Origin: DATEHG01 sp041691295
GTDB lineage: Bacteria; Gemmatimonadota; Gemmatimonadetes; Gemmatimonadales; GWC2-71-9
Length of the DNA: 35,012 nucleotides
Reading direction: 5' to 3'
NCBI GenBank assembly: GCA_041691295.1
Contig: JBEPVA010000012.1
Coordinates: forward strand, 1-35,012
A program made the position numbers and the translations under genes. Below, one piece after another: positions 16,554 to 24,433 of the stretch (the first letter of the stretch is position 1; the number at the start of each line of letters is the position of its first letter). The notes below the pieces were generated by a model, which made no database searches, had not been told where the DNA came from, and saw only the letters and a program-made list of their open reading frames with translations.

Positions 16554-16967
16554 ATGCAGACACTCGAAGGGGTCGTGGGTCGGGTGGGAGCAGGCAGCTG
16601 GGAAGATGGCGGCGGCGGCGGCAAGACGATTCTGTCGGTCTTCGAAATCGGGGACCATCATCTCAAGCGGGTGGTGCTGCCGGACTACCTCCGCACCTAC
16701 ATCACTCCGGGTGAGCCGGCCAGGGTCATGGTCGGGCAGGGACTCTCGAGGGGGTTGATCACCCGGCCATTCATCGCGGCCGTGGAGGTCAACGGCAAGA
16801 AATACAAGACGGACAGCGGCCTGCTGATGGCGGTCTGCAAGATCATCCTGTACTCGCTGGTCATCGGCGGTATCCTGTCCGGCTTTTCCAAGGTCCTGGC
16901 CCTGGCGGCGGTTGTCGGGATCGCGGTGTTCTATGTGAGGGACTATCTGGAGTTGAGGGCCTGGTAA
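16554..16967 (+). CDS. Small membrane protein of unknown function
   Basis: The protein has 137 residues. The ATG at 16554 has GGAGAA seven bases upstream. The N-terminal half is soluble and beta-rich (ILSVFEIGDHHLKRVVLP, then PGEPARVMVGQG). Two hydrophobic segments follow near residues 93-110 (MAVCKIILYSLVIGGIL) and 112-128 (LALAAVVGIAVFYV). I do not recognise the family. It starts 29 bp after the frameshifted lipoprotein gene and may be co-transcribed with it. Confidence 0.7.
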   Translation: MQTLEGVVGRVGAGSWEDGGGGGKTILSVFEIGDHHLKRVVLPDYLRTYITPGEPARVMVGQGLSRGLITRPFIAAVEVNGKKYKTDSGLLMAVCKIILYSLVIGGILSGFSKVLALAAVVGIAVFYVRDYLELRAW

Positions 16968-17043
16968 GTCGAGAGACGAGAGACTGGAGACGAGAGACGG
17001 TCCCCAGGAATGCCGGACTCTCGTCTCTCGTCTCTTGACTCTA
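16968..17043. repeat. Heptad-repeat inverted pair between convergent genes
   Basis: The left array runs 16968-16995 (GTCGAGA, GACGAGA, GACTGGA, GACGAGA) and starts directly after the stop codon. The right array runs 17016-17043 (GACTCTC, GTCTCTC, GTCTCTT, GACTCTA). AGTCGAGAGACGAGAGAC (16967-16984) pairs with 17023-17040 at 17 of 18 positions. The last right-hand word contains the stop codon of the minus-strand gene. Confidence 0.9.
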
Positions 17044-17649
17044 GTCCCGTTGCAACCCCTGTCCGGCCCGGTAGCAGACCACGATCCGGGCGGTTCCCTG
17101 TATCTCCTCCAGCCGGTCGTTGTTGATCTCCTGCTTCTTGCCCAGGAAATCGACCCGGGCCTTCCGGGCCCGCGACAACGCCTGGACGGCCTCCGGCGTG
17201 ATGATGACCCGGTAGTAGATGACTTCCGGCGTCGGGCCGTGAATCGTGGGCTGATCCGGCATGCCCAGCACATACGACATGGTGTCATCGACCACCACCG
17301 TGAACGGCTTGGCGGGATCACGCTCGGCCTTCATGATGCTGCCGTAGAACCACATGGTGAGGAATCCGCCGGGGAGCTGGTGCTCATCCCGTAATTTCGG
17401 GCTCATCTCGAGCGTGACGGGCAGCCGGTCGTTGTAGCGCATCGGCCCTGAGCTGAGCCATCCGTCGACCTGGCCGTGAACCTGCGATTTCATCACCCCC
17501 TTCGGAGCGGGGCCAAACATGCTGTCGGCCATGGGGCAGGATCCCACCTTGACCTTGGGGGACAGGGAATCCCCGACCCAGTAGGTTTGGGCCGTGGCAG
17601 TGCCGGGAATGGCCAGCACGATTGCAAGACTCACCAGGGCGAGGCGCAC
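17041..17649 (-). CDS. Secreted hypothetical protein
   Basis: From a GTG at 17649 the protein has 202 residues. It begins with a signal peptide (RLALVSLAIVLAIPGTATAQ) with cleavage expected after ATA. The start was chosen because GGAG lies nine bases upstream; the frame is open to a TTG at 17685. The mature part includes PMRYNDRLPVTLEMSPKL, a DDTMSYVLG strand and a C-terminal helix rich in Arg/Lys (SRARKARVDFLGKKQEI). I do not recognise the family. It converges on the small membrane protein gene. Confidence 0.7.
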   Translation of the reverse strand: MRLALVSLAIVLAIPGTATAQTYWVGDSLSPKVKVGSCPMADSMFGPAPKGVMKSQVHGQVDGWLSSGPMRYNDRLPVTLEMSPKLRDEHQLPGGFLTMWFYGSIMKAERDPAKPFTVVVDDTMSYVLGMPDQPTIHGPTPEVIYYRVIITPEAVQALSRARKARVDFLGKKQEINNDRLEEIQGTARIVVCYRAGQGLQRD

Positions 17650-17747
17650 GGCGGTTGGCTCCAGTGTGGTGGGGTGTGCCACCAATCTGCGCCTTACCCC
17701 GGAGAGGCCGCAACTACCATTGGTGGTAGGGGCTCGAGGTCACAGAT

Positions 17748-17799
17748 GACAGGTGACAGGTGACAGGTGACAGGTTAGAGGTGGGAGGTTAGAGGGTGG
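17748..17799. repeat. Exact heptamer repeat followed by degenerate heptads
   Basis: GACAGGT is repeated four times exactly at 17748-17775. The 7-bp period then continues with other words (AGGTTAG, AGGTGGG, AGGTTAG, AGGGTGG) to 17799. The AGGTTAG words are similar to the reverse complement of the array at 19077-19104 on the far side of the methyltransferase gene. Confidence 0.9.
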
Positions 17800-17827
17800 T
17801 TCCGAGGCGGCGCGAGGACGCTATCTT

Positions 17828-17927
17828 CGACCCGCGACCCGCGACCCGCGACCCGCGACCCGCGACCCGCGACCCGCGACCCGCGCCCGCGACCGCGACC
17901 CGCGACCCGTGACCCGCGACCCGTGAC
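17828..17927. repeat. About 100-bp tandem array of CGACCCG heptamer
   Basis: The word CGACCCG is repeated about fourteen times. The first seven or so copies are nearly exact; two short copies and some CCCGTGA variants follow. The array lies upstream of the methyltransferase gene in a 300-bp gap that has no gene. Exact copies suggest recent expansion and likely length variation between strains. Confidence 0.92.
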
Positions 17928-17945
17928 TGAATGCCGCTCCGGCTT

Positions 17946-17965
17946 CTAAAGCTTATGGCTTACGG
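17946..17965 (-). repeat. Second copy of the TAAGCCT-type heptads
   Basis: The reverse complement, CCGTAAGCCATAAGCTTTAG, matches 10018-10037 at 19 of 20 positions. It lies 23 bp upstream of the methyltransferase ATG. Confidence 0.75.
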
Positions 17966-17988
17966 GTCTCCCCAACGACGCCTCCTCC

Positions 17989-18843
17989 ATGCCAACTGGA
18001 ATCCGCAACATCTCCGACACCGCCCGCTGGGTTGCCCACTATCGAGCCCTTGAGAGCGCCCGGGCCGATGCGTTGTTCAGCGATCCGCTCGCCGCCAAGG
18101 TGGCCGGTGAGCGGGGCGCCGAAATGGCGCGCACGATGCCCCAGATGCCCCAATTCGCCTGGGCAATGGCGGTGCGCACTCGCCTGATTGATGACCTGAT
18201 CATGACCAAAGTGCGGCAGGACGGCATCCGGTTCGTGCTGAACCTTGCCGCCGGGTTCGACACCCGGCCGTACCGGCTTGACCTCCCCGCCGGATTCCGC
18301 TGGATTGAGGTCGACCTGCCGCCGCTCATCGCCGAGAAGAATGAGTTGCTGAAGGACGAGAAGCCGGGCTGCCTGCTCGAACGGCTGGCGGTCGACCTGG
18401 CCGATCCCGCCGCCCGGCAACGGCTCTTCTCCAGTATCGGTCAGGAGCGGGGTCCGGGGTTGGTCCTCACCGAGGGACTGCTGATCTATCTCGATCCGGA
18501 ACAGGTCGCCGCGCTGGGCCGGGACCTGGCGGCTACCCCGAACATCCGCTGGTGGCTCAGCGATCTGATCGCGCCCAAGCTGCTGAAGATGATGGAAAAG
18601 AGCACTGGCAAGGCGCTGGCCAGGGCCGGGGCGCCGTTCAAGTTTGCCCACGCCGATCCTGCCGGCTTCTTTGCCCCGCTCGGATGGCACCTCCGCGAGT
18701 TCAATGGGATGTTCGAGGCCGGTCACCGGTTGGGCCGGGATCTCAGAATGGCCTGGCTCTGGCGCTTCATGATGAAATTCGTGAGCGAGCAGAAGCGGCA
18801 GGAGAGTCTCAGGATGAGCGGGATCGTCGTGTTCGAGAAATAG
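17989..18843 (+). CDS. SAM-dependent methyltransferase, leucine carboxyl methyltransferase (LCM/Ppm1) family
   Basis: The protein has 284 residues. It has the family N-terminus SDTARWVAHYRALES and DALFSDPLAAKVAG, the SAM site VLNLAAGFDTRPYRL (about residue 83), WIEVDLPPLIAEKNELL and the acidic LVLTEGLLIYLD. Bacterial members methylate carboxyl groups of small molecules or polyketide-type acids; the substrate is unknown. It stands alone on the plus strand between two repeat-rich gaps. No Shine-Dalgarno precedes the ATG; the C-terminus is basic and may be amphipathic. Confidence 0.85.
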   Translation: MPTGIRNISDTARWVAHYRALESARADALFSDPLAAKVAGERGAEMARTMPQMPQFAWAMAVRTRLIDDLIMTKVRQDGIRFVLNLAAGFDTRPYRLDLPAGFRWIEVDLPPLIAEKNELLKDEKPGCLLERLAVDLADPAARQRLFSSIGQERGPGLVLTEGLLIYLDPEQVAALGRDLAATPNIRWWLSDLIAPKLLKMMEKSTGKALARAGAPFKFAHADPAGFFAPLGWHLREFNGMFEAGHRLGRDLRMAWLWRFMMKFVSEQKRQESLRMSGIVVFEK

Positions 18844-18906
18844 TGGTGCTGGCGGGCGGACGGGACCAGGAGTCCATGGTGTCGCGGAAGGTCGCGGACT
18901 TGGAAC

Positions 18907-19057
18907 GGCCGCGGATGAACACGGATCGCTCCAGTCCATTTCTGACCTCGAATCGTCGCATTGAGCAGTTGTTTTTTTTGTAAACCACAAGTCCGATGGC
19001 GGCCTGGCGATCCGGGTCGCCAACGTGAATCTGAACGATCCGCGCTCGTCCGCGGCC
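18907..19057. repeat. 151-bp element with 22-bp terminal inverted repeats
   Basis: Positions 18907-18928 match the reverse complement of 19036-19057 at 19 of 22 positions. The left arm (core GCGGATGAACACGGAT) recurs at 32259-32278. Inside lie a run of eight T and no reading frame. It takes up about half of the 338-bp gap between the methyltransferase and HNH genes; the rest holds the heptad array and an AT-rich stretch upstream of the HNH gene in which I see no certain promoter. Confidence 0.65.
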
Positions 19058-19076
19058 AGAGCTTTTCTGCCGCCCG

Positions 19077-19104
19077 CTCACCTCTTACCCCTCACCGCTT
19101 ACCT
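19077..19104. repeat. Heptad array upstream of the HNH gene
   Basis: Four 7-bp words in phase (CTCACCT, CTTACCC, CTCACCG, CTTACCT). Their reverse complements (AGGTAAG, AGGTGAG) resemble the words at 17772-17799. Confidence 0.8.
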
Positions 19105-19181
19105 GAATTACCCGCCCGTATCTTTAGACCGCCTCTCCTGCTATCTTATGTCACATCTTGAACCCTTGGAAATAGTACCTA

Positions 19182-19649
19182 GTGCCACGTCCCCGTACCC
19201 GTCGTCGTTCGAAATCAGGCAGCCCCGCCGCCACGCCCCAGTTCCGCAATCTCGGTCGTCGCTCCATGGACAATCACCGCGAATGGTTACTCGCGGAATA
19301 CGGTCCGGTTTGCGCTTACTGCGGTATCGTCATCTCGCCGGTCTCGGCCGTGACGCTGGACCATGTCTATCCCCGGAAAGGCCAGACGGCCTATGACCGG
19401 GCGGATAACCTGGTGGTCGCCTGCCGAGACTGTAACAGCCGCAAGGCCGACACCCCGTTTCTTTCCTTCATTACCCAGCGCCGCTCCCGCGGTGTGTTCC
19501 TGCTCCACTACGGCGAACATATCTCCGAGTCAGTCAAGGAAATCATCCGCAACGCCATCGAGCGTCCATTCCTCAAGCCCTCGGCCAATGGCCAGGCGCC
19601 GAGCGGACTGGGACATCGAAGAGGCAGGCCGGGACAGAAGAGGCGCTGA
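19182..19649 (+). CDS. HNH endonuclease
   Basis: The protein has 155 residues. The N-terminal 28 residues are rich in Arg/Ser/Pro; then come a first zinc pair CAYC, the catalytic LDHVYPRKG, and NLVVACRDCNSRK with the second Cys pair. This matches free-standing HNH proteins of the same size in many bacteria, which are nicking or DNA-repair-associated nucleases of uncertain role. The basic tail (RRGRPGQKRR) may bind DNA. GTG at 19182 gives the full frame; ATG at 19266 would keep the whole HNH core. No partner gene or mobile element identifies it as a homing enzyme. Confidence 0.85.
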   Translation: MPRPRTRRRSKSGSPAATPQFRNLGRRSMDNHREWLLAEYGPVCAYCGIVISPVSAVTLDHVYPRKGQTAYDRADNLVVACRDCNSRKADTPFLSFITQRRSRGVFLLHYGEHISESVKEIIRNAIERPFLKPSANGQAPSGLGHRRGRPGQKRR

Positions 19650-19657
19650 CGAAACAA

Positions 19658-19692
19658 ACGGGGCGGAATTGGATTCCGCCCCGTTTTCTGTT
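19658..19692 (+). terminator. Rho-independent terminator of the HNH gene
   Basis: A perfect 12-bp stem (ACGGGGCGGAAT, 19658-19669, with 19673-19684) has a TGG loop and is followed by TTTCTGTTTT. It lies 8 bp after the stop codon. Confidence 0.92.
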
Positions 19693-19702
19693 TTCGTCTC
19701 TT

Positions 19703-19806
19703 CGTCGGACCGTTGGACCGACGGTTGATTCGTGACCCGGCTTCATCAATCCAGTTTCAAACCGAGTCACTGCCAACGTTCCGACGGTCCATCGTTCCGT
19801 CGGCTT
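19703..19806. repeat. Octad-repeat inverted pair between convergent HNH and kgd genes
   Basis: Here the unit is 8 bp: CGTCGGAC, CGTTGGAC, CGACGGTT at 19703-19726, and AACGTTCC, GACGGTCC, ATCGTTCC, GTCGGCTT at 19775-19806. The arms are complementary in part. The right arm reaches the kgd stop codon. Confidence 0.65.
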
Positions 19807-22800
19807 TATCCCAGCGCCTCCCCCACAATCCGCTTCTGCTCCAGGCTGTGCGCCGCCGGATACCCTTCGGCCGGACTGGCCCGTTCCGGTCGTCCGACGT
19901 AGCTCAGCTTTGCGCCGGTGGGCACCAGTCGCAGCAGGCGTGGTTCAAGGAAAGTCCACGCTCCCATGTTCTGCGGCTCTTCCTGAACCCAGACGATTTC
20001 CCGCGCGTTGCTGTAGCGGGCCAGGACCTGGCGCAGCTCCGCCTCGGGGAATGAGTACAGCTGCTCCAGTCTGATGATGGCCGGGCGGTTGGCGCTCTTG
20101 GCCGCTTCGGCCAGCAGGTCGTAGTAGACCTTGCCCGAGCAGAGCAGCAGCCGGCGGATACTTCTGGCGTCCTCGATCGAGGCATCGTCGATCACCGGCT
20201 GCCACCGACCGCCGGAGAGGTCAGCTATCCTGGAGCCGGCCTGTGGCAGGCGCAGCAGGCTCTTCGGCGTCATGACCACGAGCGGGCGCTGGCGGGTGCG
20301 CCTGGCCTGGCGCCGCAGCAGATGGAAGTACTGGGCCGGCGTGGTCGGGTTGGCTACCCGGATATTGCCTTCCGCGGCCAGCTGCAGGAACCGTTCGAGC
20401 CGAGCGCTGGAATGCTCCGGACCGCCGCCTTCATAGCCGTGCGGTAGCAGCAGCGTGAGCCTGGTGGTGAGTCCCCACTTGGACAGCCCCGAGACCAGGA
20501 ACTGGTCGATCATGACCTGGGCGCCATTGACGAAGTCGCCGTACTGCGCTTCCCACAGTACCAGCGCCTCGGGCGCGGCGGCGCTGTAGCCGTATTCGAA
20601 GCCGATGGTGGCCAGCTCGGACAGTGGACTGTTGTGCAGTTCGAGCGGCGCCAGCGCACCGGGCAGATGCTGGATGGGGCACCACTCCGCCCCGGTGACC
20701 GCATCGTGCTGCACCATGTGGCGCTGGCTGAACGTGCCCCGCTCGGTGTCCTGTCCAGTGAACCGGATCGGCACCCCTTCCGTCAGCAGTGACCCCAGCG
20801 CCAGGGCCTCGGCGTGGGCCCAGTCGATCACACCGGCCGGACCGAGCGCCGGGCGGCGGCGCTCCAGCTGTTTACGCAGCTTGGGATTGACCAGGAACCC
20901 ATCGGGCCAGGTCAGCAGCTGCTCATTGAGCGCGGTGAGCTGGTCGGCGGGTACGGCAGTGTCCACTTCCGGCCCGGCGCCGCGACGATCCGGCTTGGGC
21001 TGTTCGGCGGGCGCCGTCCGGGTGGCGGGATTCTTGAAGCCGGCCTGCACGTCGATCAACTTCTGGTACGCCGCTTCCGCCGCCTTGTCCGAATCGGCGA
21101 TCGACTGCACCCCTTCACTGGCAAGTTGCGCGGCGTACAGCGTCCGGACCGTGGGATGCACCCTGATCCGCTCGTACATCAGCGGCTGGGTGTAGCTCGG
21201 TTCATCGCCCTCGTTGTGCCCGTGGCGCCGATAGCCGACCTGGTCGATCAGTACATCCTGCGAAAATTTCTCCCGGTACGCCATGGCCAGGCGGATGGCG
21301 GAGAGACAGCCCTCCGCGTCGTCGGCGTTGACGTGGATGATTGGCACGTCCCATCCCTTGGCCGCATCGCTGGCGTGGCGGGTGGAGCGGGCGTCCCGCA
21401 TATCGGTGGTGAAACCGATCTGGTTGTTGGTGATGATATGGATGGTGCCGCCGGTGCTGTACCCTCGCAGGGCGCCGAGGTTGAGCGTTTCGGCGACGAC
21501 ACCCTGGCCGGCAAAGGCCGCATCGCCGTGAATGATGACCGGCACCGCGGCAGTCTGATCGTGAATAGCTTCGCGACCCTTGCGCTGGGTCTGCCGGGCC
21601 CGGGCCCGGCCGTCGACCACGGCGCCGACGAACTCGAGATGACTCGGATTGGGGCACAGACCGACGGTCACGGCCCGGCCATCAGAGGTCTTGTAGGCGC
21701 CTTCGGCGCCGTGATGGTACTTCACGTCGCCGGTGCCCCCCTCGGGCGTCAGCGCATCAAGGTCGATGGCCTTGCCGCCTTCGAACTCGGCAAAGATCGA
21801 CTCGTATGGCAACCGTACCGTGTGGGCCAGCACATTGAGCCGGCCGCGGTGGGCCATGCCGACCACTACTTCACGGGCTCCCGCCCGGGCCGCCTGATCG
21901 ATGACCAGGTCGAGCATCGGGACCAGGGTGTCGACGCCTTCAATCGAGAATCGCTTCTGGCCCAGATAGGCCTTGTGCAGGAAAGTCTCCAGCGTCTCCA
22001 CCTGGGTCAGCCGTGCCAGCAGCTTGCGCCGCTCATCGGCCGAGAGCGGCACCCGATGGGCGCCGGACTCGATCATCTGCCGCAGCCAGACCCGCTCCTG
22101 GTGATCGCTGATGTGTTCGAGTTCGTAGGCAATGGTGCCGCAGTAGGCGGCCTGCAGATTGGGGAGCGCCTCGGCCAGGGTCCGGCCCGGACACGCGATC
22201 CGCAGCACACTGGTCGGAATGTCGGCCATGGCCTCGGGGGTGAGCCCGAGCGGACCGGGGTCGAGCGCCGGATCGCCGACCGGTTCGCTGCCCAGCGGAT
22301 CGAGCCGGGCAGCGAGGTGGCCGTGAGTCCGGTGGGCTTTGACCAGCGCCATGGCCGCAGCCACATGGAACAGCTGCGCTTCGGCGATCGGGGCACCAGC
22401 GCGAGCGCCGGGCAGCGGACGGGTCAATGCGCCGTTCTGGGCTGCCGCTGTGGGTGGTTTGAGACCCAGGCTGTCAAAAACCTGCTCGAAGAAACGGTCA
22501 TCGCCTTGCAGCAGGCCATCGAGCGTCCGGAGGAATTCTCCCGACTCCGCTCCCTGGATGATCCGGTGATCGTAGGTCGAGGTGACGGTCATGACCCGCG
22601 CCGCGCCCATTTCGCGCAGCCGGTCCTCGGCCACACCGGAAAACGCGGCGGGATACCCGATCGCGCCGACGGCAATGATGCTGCCCTGACCCGCCATGAG
22701 TCGCGGCACTGAGGCCGAAGTGCCGAGTCCGCCGGGATTGGTCAGGGACATGGTGGCGCCGGCAAAGGCGTCGGGCAGCAGCTTGCCGGCCCGGGCCTTT

Positions 22801-23468
22801 TCAACCAGGCCTTCGTAGACCGCGTGGAACTCCTGAAAACTCAGCGAGTCGGCGCGGCTGATCACTGGCACCACGAGACCGCGGCTGCCGTCTTTTCGCT
22901 CGACATCAACGGCCAGGCCGAGGTTGACCTGGCCCGGCTCGACCCGGTATCCGGTGCCCGCCGACTCGGCGTAGCTGTGGCTCAATACCGGGTGACGGTG
23001 GGCCGCGCGGGCCAGGGCGTACCCGATCAGGTGGGTGAAGGAAACCTTCTCGGTGCGGCCGGCGGTGCGCAGTGCGCTGTTCAGTTCCTTGCGCCGGCCC
23101 TCGAGCACCGCGACCGGCATCTCGCGAAAGGTCGTCGCGGTCGGCACCGAGAGGCTCTCGGCCATGTTGGCCGCCAGCCGGGCGGCCGGCCCCTTGAGGG
23201 GTGTTCCGCCCGGGGGCGGGGTCGAGGTGCCGGTAGTCCTGGCGGCCTGGGCTGGAGCGGCGGGCTGGAGCGGGGCCGGCTGGCTGCTGGCGCTGCCATC
23301 GTGCGCGCCGTTCGATCCATTGCTGCCGAAGCTGGGCGCTTCTCCGACGACTCCGCTTTCGAACAGCCGCCGCCACTCCGGAGAGACGGCACTGGGGTCG
23401 CGCAGAAATTCTTCGTACAACGCCTGGGCAAAACCTGCGTTGGCCGTTTCAAAGGGATTAGTATCCAT
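19806..23468 (-). CDS. kgd: Multifunctional 2-oxoglutarate decarboxylase/dehydrogenase E1 with E2-type domain (Kgd)
   Basis: The protein has 1220 residues, the usual length of Kgd/OdhA fusions. Residues 1-40 are the OGDH N-terminal helix (FAQALYEEFLRDPSAVSPEWRRLF). A Gly/Ala/Pro linker precedes an E2 succinyltransferase-like catalytic domain at about 95-330, with TYDHRIIQGAESGEFL holding the catalytic-type His. E1 follows: VVVGMAHRGRLNVLAHTV, the TPP site HGDAAFAGQGVVAETLNL, and GYRRHGHNEGDEPSYTQP. No lipoyl domain is present, as in other Kgd proteins. The enzyme works in the TCA cycle on 2-oxoglutarate. It starts 125 bp from, and diverges from, the cupredoxin genes. No strong Shine-Dalgarno precedes the ATG. 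Confidence 0.95.
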   Translation of the reverse strand: MDTNPFETANAGFAQALYEEFLRDPSAVSPEWRRLFESGVVGEAPSFGSNGSNGAHDGSASSQPAPLQPAAPAQAARTTGTSTPPPGGTPLKGPAARLAANMAESLSVPTATTFREMPVAVLEGRRKELNSALRTAGRTEKVSFTHLIGYALARAAHRHPVLSHSYAESAGTGYRVEPGQVNLGLAVDVERKDGSRGLVVPVISRADSLSFQEFHAVYEGLVEKARAGKLLPDAFAGATMSLTNPGGLGTSASVPRLMAGQGSIIAVGAIGYPAAFSGVAEDRLREMGAARVMTVTSTYDHRIIQGAESGEFLRTLDGLLQGDDRFFEQVFDSLGLKPPTAAAQNGALTRPLPGARAGAPIAEAQLFHVAAAMALVKAHRTHGHLAARLDPLGSEPVGDPALDPGPLGLTPEAMADIPTSVLRIACPGRTLAEALPNLQAAYCGTIAYELEHISDHQERVWLRQMIESGAHRVPLSADERRKLLARLTQVETLETFLHKAYLGQKRFSIEGVDTLVPMLDLVIDQAARAGAREVVVGMAHRGRLNVLAHTVRLPYESIFAEFEGGKAIDLDALTPEGGTGDVKYHHGAEGAYKTSDGRAVTVGLCPNPSHLEFVGAVVDGRARARQTQRKGREAIHDQTAAVPVIIHGDAAFAGQGVVAETLNLGALRGYSTGGTIHIITNNQIGFTTDMRDARSTRHASDAAKGWDVPIIHVNADDAEGCLSAIRLAMAYREKFSQDVLIDQVGYRRHGHNEGDEPSYTQPLMYERIRVHPTVRTLYAAQLASEGVQSIADSDKAAEAAYQKLIDVQAGFKNPATRTAPAEQPKPDRRGAGPEVDTAVPADQLTALNEQLLTWPDGFLVNPKLRKQLERRRPALGPAGVIDWAHAEALALGSLLTEGVPIRFTGQDTERGTFSQRHMVQHDAVTGAEWCPIQHLPGALAPLELHNSPLSELATIGFEYGYSAAAPEALVLWEAQYGDFVNGAQVMIDQFLVSGLSKWGLTTRLTLLLPHGYEGGGPEHSSARLERFLQLAAEGNIRVANPTTPAQYFHLLRRQARRTRQRPLVVMTPKSLLRLPQAGSRIADLSGGRWQPVIDDASIEDARSIRRLLLCSGKVYYDLLAEAAKSANRPAIIRLEQLYSFPEAELRQVLARYSNAREIVWVQEEPQNMGAWTFLEPRLLRLVPTGAKLSYVGRPERASPAEGYPAAHSLEQKRIVGEALG

Positions 23469-23593
23469 AGGAGCTTTAATGATAATCGGGAGGACCGAGG
23501 CGGCTAGGATGTGCGGTTTGCCGGCCGGCAGGCGTCCCGTAACTTACCGTGCAGCCAGTGCGTCACCGTTCCGTAACTCAGTGGAGGTCAGTC

Positions 23594-24298
23594 ATGAAAT
23601 CAATGGTCCTGCCGGCCGGGATCCTGTTGCTCGCCGCCGGCCTCGGTGGGTGTGGCAGCGGAACCGGTGGAACGACCGGTCCGGTCGCCGCTCAACTGGT
23701 GATCACGGCCCAGCCCGATACCGTCTTCCTCGGCACTCCGTTCAGCCCGATTTTCACCGTCCAGGTCCAGGATGCCAGCGGCCACCTGGCCACCAGCTCG
23801 AACGCCAACGTCCGGGTATACACCCGGGCGGTCGGTCCCGGGCCACTGGGTGGCAGCTTCGCGCACCTGGCGGTTGGTGGCCAGGTGACCTTCCCCGACC
23901 TCGCCTTCGATTCGCTGGGCGGCTACCGGATCGTCGCCAAGTCGGGATCGCTCGACAGCGCGGTCAGCACCACCATTACCGTGGTGCCCGTACCACCCCC
24001 GCCGTCGGCCCTCGAGGTAACCCTCAGCACGCCGGTTGGCGGTCCGCAGTACCGCAGCACGCGGAACGGTTCGGTCAACCCCGCCGTCGATACGCTGGCC
24101 GTACACGGCACCGTAACCTGGAGCTGGACCACCGGCCTGCATGGGGTGCACTCGACCGGATCCCCGACCTTCACGGACAGCGATACCTCCTCGGTGGTCG
24201 GCCACGCGTATGCGATGACCTTCAACGCAGCCGGATCCTATTTCTACAACTGCCAGGTTCACGGTGCCGCCATGTCCGGCAAGATCCTGGTGAAGTAG
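23594..24298 (+). CDS. Lipoprotein cupredoxin with N-terminal Ig-like domain (first of three)
   Basis: The protein has 234 residues from an ATG with GGAGGT five bases upstream. The lipobox ends at Cys20 (LAAGLGGC). Residues about 33-140 form a beta-sandwich resembling bacterial Ig-like domains (LVITAQPDTVFLGTPFSP). After a Pro-rich hinge, residues 145-234 form a plastocyanin-like domain. Type 1 copper ligands are apparent: H183 (LHGVH; H186 is an alternative), C220, H223 and M227 in YNCQVHGAAMSGKILVK, with plastocyanin-like C-x2-H spacing. It is expected to be an outer-surface or periplasmic electron carrier. Partner proteins are not encoded here. Confidence 0.85.
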   Translation: MKSMVLPAGILLLAAGLGGCGSGTGGTTGPVAAQLVITAQPDTVFLGTPFSPIFTVQVQDASGHLATSSNANVRVYTRAVGPGPLGGSFAHLAVGGQVTFPDLAFDSLGGYRIVAKSGSLDSAVSTTITVVPVPPPPSALEVTLSTPVGGPQYRSTRNGSVNPAVDTLAVHGTVTWSWTTGLHGVHSTGSPTFTDSDTSSVVGHAYAMTFNAAGSYFYNCQVHGAAMSGKILVK

Positions 24299-24351
24299 CC
24301 GGGTTCCGGTCACCGGCGTCAACAACCGGGGAAGATCGTGTATATAGTGAG

Positions 24352-24381
24352 GGAGCCGGTGGGGAAGTCCCCGCCGGCTCC
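24352..24381 (+). other. Strong GC-rich hairpin between cupredoxin genes 1 and 2
   Basis: A 14-bp stem (24352-24365 with 24368-24381, one G-U pair) closes on two bases. It is followed by TTGTGG rather than a T-run, so it may be a weak terminator, an RNA processing site or a stabilising 5' structure for the downstream gene. Confidence 0.6.
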
Positions 24382-24433
24382 TTGTGGCATTGTCCATTCA
24401 GGGCCTGCTGGCCGCGCCTTCTGGAGGTATATC

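Noticed and set aside
17748..17927. CRISPR array
   Set aside because: Units are 7 bp without spacers, and no cas gene is present.
19182..19649. HNH gene as part of a homing intron, prophage or defence island
   Set aside because: No intron structure, phage gene or other defence gene is nearby; neighbours are housekeeping genes.
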